A DNA stretch of 6,201 nt from Burkholderiales bacterium (GTDB taxonomy: Bacteria > Pseudomonadota > Gammaproteobacteria > Burkholderiales > Burkholderiaceae_D). The translations under genes and the position numbers were made by a program. Each line of letters begins with the position of its first letter. The first letter of the stretch is position 1. Below the pieces are notes generated by a model. That model was given only the letters and a program-made list of their open reading frames with translations. It searched no databases and was not told where the DNA came from. Below are positions 1-5,262 of the stretch, piece after piece. The stretch lies in the NCBI GenBank assembly GCA_028868455.1, contig JAGWUK010000199.1:1-6201 (forward strand). The letters run 5' to 3'.

Positions 1-1747
1 CTTCCCAACGATTAAACGGGTCGCTGTCATTTGCCAGCAATAGCCCCAACTCTTCATCGCTGTAATTAATTTCCAGGACAACAGGTGCCGAAAAATTGCG
101 CAGCAACGACGGTACCGGTTGCGATGTCACCTGACTAAAGCGGAATGTTTGCTTGGCCTCAGTTAATTCCAGTACCAGATTGCTTGCACCGGCCTGCGAT
201 TCGTAGCCGTCGCAATACAAATGCATATCGGAACCGTCTTGCGCCAGCAGCCCCATTGCGACAGGAATGTGAAATGGTAATTTTTTTGACTGCCCCGGAG
301 TTGCAGGGCAAGACTGGCTCAAAGTTAAGTCATACGTTTGTTTTTCTGCGTCGTACGCAGCCTCAACTTTGACGCGCGGCGTTCCGGCCTGGCTATACCA
401 GCGTTCAAACTGGCTCAGATCCCGCCCGCTCGAGTCAGCCATAGCGGCACGAAAATCATCACACTCGACTGCTTGTCCGTCATGGCGCTCAAAATACAAA
501 TCCATCCCCTTACGGAATCCTTCGTGTCCCAGCAGGGTGTAATACATACGGACGACTTCCGAACCTTTTTCATAAATCGTCACCGTATAGAAATTATTAA
601 TTTCGACAAACGAATCAGGGCGAACCGGGTGTGCCATCGGACCAGCATCTTCAGAGAACTGCACCTGTCGTAACAAACGCACGTCTTCAATCCGCTTGAC
701 GGCGCGCCCAGTGGAAGTGCCGACCAGATCGGCAGAAAACTCCTGGTCACGGAAAACAGTCAGACCTTCTTTTAACGACAATTGAAACCAGTCGCGACAA
801 GTGACGCGATTTCCTGTCCAGTTATGGAAATATTCGTGACCAACCACTGACTCAATTCCAGCATAATCAACGTCGGTCGCAATACGCGAATTCGCCAGAA
901 CATATTTCGTATTGAAAATATTCAGGCCTTTGTTTTCCATTGCACCCATATTGAAATCGCTGGTTGCCACGATCATGAAGCGATCCAGATCAAGTTCAAG
1001 ACCAAAACGTTCTTCGTCCCAGCGTATGCTGTTTTTCAACGAATCCATCGCATGTTGCGTCTTGTCGAGGTTGCCGTCTTCCACCCAGACCTGCAACAAG
1101 ACTTTGCGGCCGGATTTCAGTTTGTATTTTTCCTCCTGACAAACCAGTTTTCCCGCGACCAAAGCAAATAAATAGGATGGTTTTTTGAACGGGTCTTCCC
1201 ATTTTGCAAAATGGCGACCATCGCCCAAATCACCTTCAGCGATCAAATTGCCGTTACTCAGCAATACCGGAAATTTCTTTTTATCCGCGCGCAACATTAC
1301 AGTGTACTTCGCCATGACATCGGGACGATCCGGGAACCAGGTAATCTTACGGAAACCCTCTGCTTCGCATTGCGTGAAAAAATTGCCGTTCGATGCATAC
1401 AGGCCCGACAAAGACGTATTTTTTAAAGGATTGATCTGCGTTTCGATTTCCAATACCACGTCATCCGGCGCGTTGGCGATCCGCAAAGTTTCACCTTCAA
1501 TTTTGTACGCCGTTTTTTTCAGGTTCACGCCGTTCATGCGCAGTTGCAATAACTTTAGCGATTCACCGAACAGAACAAGATCTTTTTCAGCGCTGGCATG
1601 ATTGCGACGCATCGTCATACGTGTTGCCACATGTGTTTCATTCAGGTCGAGATCAAAACCCATCTCCACCGTGTCCACCCAAAAACCAGGGGCGACATAG
1701 TCTTTACGGAAAATAGCTTGAGGTTTACTTACGGTATCGTTGCGCAT
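1..1747 (-). CDS. pepN: Aminopeptidase N (M1 family zinc metallopeptidase), C-terminus cut off by the window edge
   Basis: Cytosolic zinc exopeptidase that removes N-terminal residues from peptides late in protein turnover. I translated the minus strand: 582 codons are open from the ATG at 1747 to the left edge. E. coli PepN is about 870 residues, so roughly the last third is missing. Visible motifs: GAMEN substrate-binding motif at residues 268-272, zinc motif HEYFH at 304-308 (bases 824-838), and third zinc ligand Glu327 in KEGLT, at the spacing expected for M1 enzymes. The likely catalytic Tyr392 lies in IYEKG. All active-site residues are intact. The beta-sandwich N-domain precedes residue 200, and the small domain begins near residue 455. 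The start is chosen because the MRNDT...FRKDY opening fits the family's usual N-terminus; the Shine-Dalgarno is weak. It is transcribed divergently from the lipoprotein gene. Compared from memory with E. coli PepN, there are about four extra residues near 342-347, between the zinc site and the tyrosine. Identification is secure. Confidence 0.97.
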   Translation of the reverse strand, partial: MRNDTVSKPQAIFRKDYVAPGFWVDTVEMGFDLDLNETHVATRMTMRRNHASAEKDLVLFGESLKLLQLRMNGVNLKKTAYKIEGETLRIANAPDDVVLEIETQINPLKNTSLSGLYASNGNFFTQCEAEGFRKITWFPDRPDVMAKYTVMLRADKKKFPVLLSNGNLIAEGDLGDGRHFAKWEDPFKKPSYLFALVAGKLVCQEEKYKLKSGRKVLLQVWVEDGNLDKTQHAMDSLKNSIRWDEERFGLELDLDRFMIVATSDFNMGAMENKGLNIFNTKYVLANSRIATDVDYAGIESVVGHEYFHNWTGNRVTCRDWFQLSLKEGLTVFRDQEFSADLVGTSTGRAVKRIEDVRLLRQVQFSEDAGPMAHPVRPDSFVEINNFYTVTIYEKGSEVVRMYYTLLGHEGFRKGMDLYFERHDGQAVECDDFRAAMADSSGRDLSQFERWYSQAGTPRVKVEAAYDAEKQTYDLTLSQSCPATPGQSKKLPFHIPVAMGLLAQDGSDMHLYCDGYESQAGASNLVLELTEAKQTFRFSQVTSQPVPSLLRNFSAPVVLEINYSDEELGLLLANDSDPFNRWE

Positions 1748-1779
1748 GGGAGATCGGTCTCGCGAAAAATAAGAGGGAA

Positions 1780-1800
1780 GCAAAGTCTCGTGAACTTTGC
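1780..1800 (-). repeat. Inverted repeat (7-bp stem, 7-nt loop) in the pepN leader
   Basis: GCAAAGT at 1780-1786 and ACTTTGC at 1794-1800 are perfect complements around a 7-base loop, 33 bases before the pepN start codon. It could form a small hairpin in the pepN 5' untranslated RNA or be half of a protein-binding site. Its right arm is shared with the palindrome at 1794-1805, so the two structures compete. The repeat is seen directly; any function is inferred. Confidence 0.55.
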
Positions 1801-1805
1801 AAAGT
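1794..1805. repeat. Perfect 12-bp palindrome ACTTTGCAAAGT, possible operator
   Basis: The 12 bases are identical to their reverse complement. The core TTTGCAAA recurs in a second perfect palindrome at 1834-1843, with centres 39 bp apart. If the tentative pepN -10 at 1811-1816 is right, this palindrome sits at or just after the transcription start, a usual place for a repressor site. I do not recognise the core as the consensus of a named regulator. The symmetry is certain; regulatory use is inference. Confidence 0.4.
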
Positions 1806-1810
1806 GCGCC

Positions 1811-1841
1811 ATTTTACCAAGCACTCTGATATGGTTTGCAA
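1811..1841 (-). promoter_or_regulatory. Tentative sigma-70 promoter for pepN
   Basis: On the minus strand TAAAAT (1811-1816) matches five of six bases of the -10 consensus. The best -35 nearby is TTGCAA (1836-1841), four of six, but the 19-bp spacing is longer than ideal. It would start RNA near 1804, about 57 bases before the pepN ATG. The -35 falls inside the palindrome at 1834-1843. This is a weak prediction by eye. Confidence 0.28.
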
Positions 1842-1843
1842 AC
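1834..1843. repeat. Perfect 10-bp palindrome GTTTGCAAAC, possible operator
   Basis: Second perfect palindrome with the TTTGCAAA core in the pepN-lipoprotein intergenic region. A degenerate relative, TTTGGCAAA, lies at 1876-1884, about 41 bp further on, so up to three similar elements recur at roughly 40-bp spacing. It overlaps the tentative pepN -35. Binding by a dimeric regulator is possible but unproven; short palindromes of this size can arise by chance. Confidence 0.38.
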
Positions 1844-1983
1844 TGCGTGCGAATAGGCTTATTTACCAGAGAATATTTGGCAAAAATGTGGATTTTATGC
1901 CGACTAACGGCGCAAAAACGATGAAGTTGTTTGCTTCTGATTTGTCTCTGGATAAAGCCAATTTACAAACGGCTACAAAATTC

Positions 1984-2013
1984 ATTACATAGGTGCAGAA
2001 TGCTGACTATGAT
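1984..2013 (+). promoter_or_regulatory. Candidate promoter for the DUF4136 lipoprotein gene
   Basis: TATGAT (2008-2013) matches five of six -10 bases. ATTACA (1984-1989), 18 bp upstream, matches four of six -35 bases. Transcription would begin near 2020, giving a short leader that just includes the strong ribosome binding site. Alternative pairings exist further upstream in this AT-rich stretch, so the call is modest. Confidence 0.35.
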
Positions 2014-2025
2014 TCATATATCAAC

Positions 2026-2031
2026 AGGAGG
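2026..2031 (+). promoter_or_regulatory. Strong Shine-Dalgarno AGGAGG deciding the lipoprotein start
   Basis: A consensus AGGAGG ends nine bases before the ATG at 2041. It selects that ATG over the in-frame GTG at 1993, which would add 16 residues in front of an otherwise normal lipoprotein signal peptide and has no comparable ribosome binding site. Confidence 0.85.
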
Positions 2032-2040
2032 AATATCCAC

Positions 2041-2676
2041 ATGAGAAAATTCGCCATCATTCTTGTTACCGCAGTCTTGGCATTGCTGACAGGATGCGCG
2101 ACCACTGTCAGCAGTCAGGTCAGTATTTTTCACGAATGGCCGTCGACAATGCCGGACAAAACTTATATTTTCGAGCGTGCCCCGTCGCAGGAAAATAGCC
2201 CAGAATACAAGACCTATGAAGAAATGTTACGCGTTCGTCTGCTCTCTTCCGGTTTTCAGGAAGTCGCTGCCGGAGCGACGCCATTTCTGAAAGTGTCCAT
2301 GCAATACGCGACCAGTTTGAGCGAAGTTCAGTATTCGTATCCATGGCCACCTCGCATGTATGATCCGTTCTGGACCGTCCATTTCAGGCATAGTCATTTT
2401 TTATATCGCGGCTTTTATCCCTACCCGTATTATCCGGACGGGCCATTTATCGGTAGAGTTCCGGACATCAACGTCTATGCCTATTATTTGCACCAATTGC
2501 AAATCAGTATCGCGGAATTGAAGTCAAACAAAAAATTAGCCGATATCAAGATCAGCACGGAGCAATTAAATTCCAACATTGCTGCGTATATGCCATATAT
2601 GATCGACAGTGCATTGCAAAATTTCCCTGGCAAAAATGGCAGCACGACAACCGTCGATATTCCTATTCAGCGCTAA
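2041..2676 (+). CDS. DUF4136-family lipoprotein
   Basis: Protein of 211 residues with a clear lipoprotein signal peptide: basic MRK start, hydrophobic stretch 4-16 and lipobox LLTGC with the lipidated Cys at position 19. Residue +2 is Ala, not Asp, so Lol sorting to the outer membrane is expected. The mature part has the layout I associate with DUF4136 proteins: an early VSIFHEWP strand, a TYIFER strand near 41-46, and a helix (residues 56-70) leading to GFQEV. Residues 98-136 form a stretch very rich in Tyr, Trp, Phe and Pro (for example YPYPYYPDG), which may be a surface loop. The tail (residues 160-211) has a helix with YMPYMIDSALQNFP, as in relatives. No catalytic motif is visible and the function is unknown. 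It is a single gene with its own promoter region, divergent from pepN and convergent with the DUF1631 gene only 7 bases away. The family call is by recognition, not by search. Confidence 0.85.
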   Translation: MRKFAIILVTAVLALLTGCATTVSSQVSIFHEWPSTMPDKTYIFERAPSQENSPEYKTYEEMLRVRLLSSGFQEVAAGATPFLKVSMQYATSLSEVQYSYPWPPRMYDPFWTVHFRHSHFLYRGFYPYPYYPDGPFIGRVPDINVYAYYLHQLQISIAELKSNKKLADIKISTEQLNSNIAAYMPYMIDSALQNFPGKNGSTTTVDIPIQR

Positions 2677-2683
2677 AGCAAGA

Positions 2684-4888
2684 TTAATTTGGCGGATCGC
2701 GCAAAGCCTCAACCAAGGCGCGATCCACTACTGATCCGGCAAGTATCTGCATGGCTTCACCATTGCGAAATTTTGCTGCCAATTCTTCGCTGGAAACTGA
2801 AAATGCGTCGTGTCCCTGGCGATTCGTGAAAATATAACGTGTACGCTTAGGACTGACCCATGCCAGTTTAAATCTGGTCGTCACGCCATTGCCATTCGTA
2901 AAATCAGCCCAAACTCCACGCTCCAATGTGTAGACAAGTTGCGCCCATTCGTCGACTGGCTGCTCCATCTGATCTTGCACATGTCGATTTAATCGACGCT
3001 CACTTGCACGTTGCGCAATATTGACGGCAATTTCCAATTGCCGCCTTGGAGAGAATTCCAGCGGTGCGCGGGCAATCGCAGCATGACGCTCCGCCAGTTT
3101 GGAAAAGAACAGCACACGATCCGGCTCATCCCATTTGATTGCATTCAGCCATGCGTTCAATAAAGAAAGCATGGCTGGTAATTTGCTTACCAGCTCTTTC
3201 CTCTCTTCAGCACTGTTTTTAGGTTTCAGACTCCAGATCAGATCGTCCATGGTCCGGAGCGCATTTTCAAGTGCGTTGGGCTTTTCCTCTTTGACGTTAT
3301 GCGCAATCGTCAATATCCGTATCCATTGTTCCTTCAGGAAGGTTTCCAGAAAGCCGGCCACCTCACCAGTTTCCACCCGGATTGCCACATCGTTTTCGGC
3401 ATACTCCCGCGCCAGTCGCATTTTTTCTTGTTTAAGGGCATGTGCAACAGGCTCACTGATCGCGACCTCTGTCTGTTGCTCCTCCTCTTTCAGGAAAGCC
3501 TCAAGATCGGCGACCACATCAGAAAACAATTCTATTTGCTGATCAAAGTCTTGCTGTACCCGCTCGACGATGCCCTCAATCATTTGATACAAAGGGTCTT
3601 CGGCGCTGGACTGCGCGTTTAACAGTACGCTGGATTTGGCCATCGTATCAATCAGCACACGGGCGGGATGGGATTCTTTGAAGAAAAAATCTTTATCCAG
3701 CAGAGCGACTTTCAACGTTGGTATTTGCAATTGCGCGATCAGAGTTTTGACATCTGCCGGAATGCTTGGATCGCTGAAAACATAATCGAATATGCGCGCC
3801 AGCAATTCGATCGTATTCTGATCGATGTGCGTTAATCCTTCGGCTGGCGCATTTTGAGAGAGCTGTCGTAAATGTGAGGTATCAAAAGATTGCGCGCCAC
3901 TCGTCGTGTTTCTTTGCAGCCCGGTCAGGTAATCAAAAAATCCACGGTCAATGGTAATCATGTCTGGGCCACCACTTGCATGACCAGATCCGCTCGTGCC
4001 GGAAAAATGCCCTCCGCCTCCTGGCGCAGAACCATTACCGCCAGAAAAAGTTGAATTACCAGAATTAGGAGCGCTACCACTTATCCCATTACCGGCAGAT
4101 TGTGGAGAAAAAATATTTCTTAATTTACTCTCCAGATACGGATCACGATCTGAAATATCATCCGATTGAGAAAACGCATTTTTCTTTTGGCTCTGCCGAT
4201 AGTTAGTGCCGATGTCCGGCAAAATACCGCGCTCAACCAAGGCATCGTTTAAACCTTGATAAATATTATTCAACTGCAAAAACAAATCCGCCTGCAACAA
4301 TCTCAAGACAAGATGTTGCGATTCTTTGGTACTCTCAAACTCCATCCACGCTTGGATTACAGCCTGCACAAACATTTCTGGCCGGAAGGGATTTTGCGAC
4401 ACGCTGATCGGTGTCCGTCGTAATACGTGACCAATCCGGATATTCAGTGCTACCAGCTGTTCGGCGTTATTGACTTCCAGCGCCTGACTCAAATTGCTGG
4501 TAAGGACTTTATTTTCCATCTCTTCAAAACTGACCAAAGAAAAATCCTGCTTTTCCTGGTTATCCTGTTTTGCGTGTGCCTTTTTGCGGGTATTGACTAC
4601 GCTGACCTCTTTGGTCAATACCGCATTGATCTGTGCAGCTACCAATCGGTAAAACGTCGTGCTATTGCGCTTCAATATCTGATACGCCTGGAAACTGCTA
4701 GCCGCCTCTTCAGGCCTGACAGTCTGATCAGAAATTTTGAACAGCGCCTCGGTTAATCTTCCGGTAAAAGCCTCCAATTGAGAAGATGCAAGATTAGTCG
4801 CGACAGGCACCAAGCCTTGCAAAATCAATAAGCGACTCGAGCTGGAAAATTCACTTTGTTTGGCTGTATTCAGCGGGATAGTATCCAT
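2684..4888 (-). CDS. DUF1631 family protein, function unknown
   Basis: Large predicted soluble protein of 734 residues with no signal peptide or membrane segment. I recognise the DUF1631 layout found in beta- and gammaproteobacteria. An N-terminal helical part (about 20-260) includes an LVALNIRIGHVL stretch and the segment NPFRPEMFVQAVIQAW, typical of the family. A Gly/Ser/Asn-rich linker (261-308) follows, then a helical part (310-640) with a charged, coiled-coil-like stretch at about 440-500. The C-terminal module (645-725) has the pattern ERGVWADF...RFKLAWVSP...YIFTNRQG. That end looks like a small beta-barrel and loosely recalls PilZ-type modules, but I see no RxxxR plus DxSxxG c-di-GMP pair, so no ligand is claimed. 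Some database entries label relatives thymidine phosphorylase; nothing here supports that. The ATG at 4888 is fixed by an in-frame TGA at 4898-4900, although the ribosome binding site is poor. The gene is monocistronic by context and convergent with the lipoprotein gene. Confidence 0.88.
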   Translation of the reverse strand: MDTIPLNTAKQSEFSSSSRLLILQGLVPVATNLASSQLEAFTGRLTEALFKISDQTVRPEEAASSFQAYQILKRNSTTFYRLVAAQINAVLTKEVSVVNTRKKAHAKQDNQEKQDFSLVSFEEMENKVLTSNLSQALEVNNAEQLVALNIRIGHVLRRTPISVSQNPFRPEMFVQAVIQAWMEFESTKESQHLVLRLLQADLFLQLNNIYQGLNDALVERGILPDIGTNYRQSQKKNAFSQSDDISDRDPYLESKLRNIFSPQSAGNGISGSAPNSGNSTFSGGNGSAPGGGGHFSGTSGSGHASGGPDMITIDRGFFDYLTGLQRNTTSGAQSFDTSHLRQLSQNAPAEGLTHIDQNTIELLARIFDYVFSDPSIPADVKTLIAQLQIPTLKVALLDKDFFFKESHPARVLIDTMAKSSVLLNAQSSAEDPLYQMIEGIVERVQQDFDQQIELFSDVVADLEAFLKEEEQQTEVAISEPVAHALKQEKMRLAREYAENDVAIRVETGEVAGFLETFLKEQWIRILTIAHNVKEEKPNALENALRTMDDLIWSLKPKNSAEERKELVSKLPAMLSLLNAWLNAIKWDEPDRVLFFSKLAERHAAIARAPLEFSPRRQLEIAVNIAQRASERRLNRHVQDQMEQPVDEWAQLVYTLERGVWADFTNGNGVTTRFKLAWVSPKRTRYIFTNRQGHDAFSVSSEELAAKFRNGEAMQILAGSVVDRALVEALRDPPN
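2694..2726. repeat. Perfect 9-bp inverted repeat at the convergent gene ends
   Basis: GGATCGCGC (2694-2702) and GCGCGATCC (2718-2726) are exact complements separated by 15 bases. The repeat lies inside the last codons of the DUF1631 gene and starts 18 bases after the lipoprotein stop codon. As RNA from the plus strand it would form a GC-rich hairpin just downstream of the lipoprotein gene, but no T-run follows on either strand, so it is not a standard intrinsic terminator. It may instead protect a 3' end. Confidence 0.5.
3965..4108 (-). other. Gly/Ser/Asn-rich linker within the DUF1631 protein
   Basis: Residues 261-308 are almost entirely Gly, Ser, Asn, Ala, Thr and Pro, with GGNGSAPGGGGHFSG as the densest part. 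The stretch separates two predicted helical regions and is probably disordered. The reading frame is intact across it and it carries no exact DNA tandem repeat that I can see. Confidence 0.8.
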
Positions 4889-5093
4889 TGCGCTTTTTCA
4901 AATTGAGAAACGAAAAATTCATGTACGTCAGGACTTACCCAAAATTATGCTAATGAGACATGGCAGCATCGCACCAGAATATCGCCATTGTTTTGCTGGC
5001 GCTATTTTGCGTTCGTCCAACATTTCTACATGCTTAACCATGGGCGCGAACGACGCATTTATAAGCTAGAGCAATGCATTAAAAAAATCTGAT
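4889..5093. other. Intergenic region upstream of the DUF1631 gene
   Basis: These 205 bases lie between the small membrane protein gene and the DUF1631 gene, both on the minus strand, and should hold the DUF1631 promoter. A minus-strand CATAAT at 4944-4949 is a fair -10, but no good -35 accompanies it. A run of seven A's at 5081-5087 reads as a T-run shortly after the small gene's stop, yet no convincing stem precedes it. On the plus strand, codons 4941-5000 resemble the start of a histidine phosphatase and may be a relic (see findings). Confidence 0.4.
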
Positions 5094-5240
5094 CTAGTTA
5101 GTATAGTAAGCTTCAGTCGCGAATGTGATGATCACGATCAGGCTCACGGCAAGAAAAAGCACAATTAACAAGCGTCCAAATTTCGGACTTCCTTCGTCGC
5201 TGACAGACTGAGATTTTTTGGATGTTTCTGGCTGATTCAT
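5094..5240 (-). CDS. Small single-pass membrane protein, unrecognised
   Basis: An open frame of 48 residues, read directly from the minus strand from ATG 5238-5240 to TAG 5094-5096. Residues 1-23 are polar and Ser/Lys-rich, ending in the basic pair around KFGR. Residues 24-41 are an unbroken hydrophobic stretch (LLIVLFLAVSLIVIITFA), clearly long enough to span the membrane. A short tail TEAYYTN follows. The positive-inside rule suggests a cytoplasmic N-terminus. A weak GCGAG Shine-Dalgarno-like stretch precedes the ATG. The start lies 22 bases after the qor stop on the same strand, so cotranscription with qor is likely. I know no family for it. The composition (soluble head, then one clean transmembrane block) argues for a real gene rather than a chance frame, but expression is unproven. 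Confidence 0.65.
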   Translation of the reverse strand: MNQPETSKKSQSVSDEGSPKFGRLLIVLFLAVSLIVIITFATEAYYTN

Positions 5241-5262
5241 AGGTTCTCGCTTGTCTCACTTG

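Noticed and set aside
1750..1761. Short dyad GAGA/TCTC next to the pepN start codon
   Set aside because: A four-base stem is too short to separate from chance.
145..1924. Several plus-strand open frames of about 70-140 codons opposite pepN and running into its upstream region
   Set aside because: Most lie antisense to a gene with intact catalytic motifs, and none has a recognisable domain or a good translation start. They are shadow frames.
1993..2040. GTG at 1993 as an upstream start of the lipoprotein
   Set aside because: It would put 16 polar residues before a standard lipoprotein signal peptide and lacks a ribosome binding site, whereas the ATG at 2041 has AGGAGG at ideal spacing.
3099..3622. 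Plus-strand open frames of about 110-150 codons inside the DUF1631 gene
   Set aside because: They are antisense to well-supported coding sequence, have biased Ser/Arg/Cys composition typical of shadow frames, and show no domain or ribosome binding site.
4928..5041. 37-residue minus-strand frame between the small membrane gene and the DUF1631 gene
   Set aside because: It has no Shine-Dalgarno, no recognisable features and an unremarkable length for chance; it is not supported as a gene.
5080..5120. Intrinsic terminator after the small membrane protein gene
   Set aside because: There is a seven-base T-run on the minus strand, but the preceding sequence gives only a four-pair, AT-rich stem, which is not convincing.
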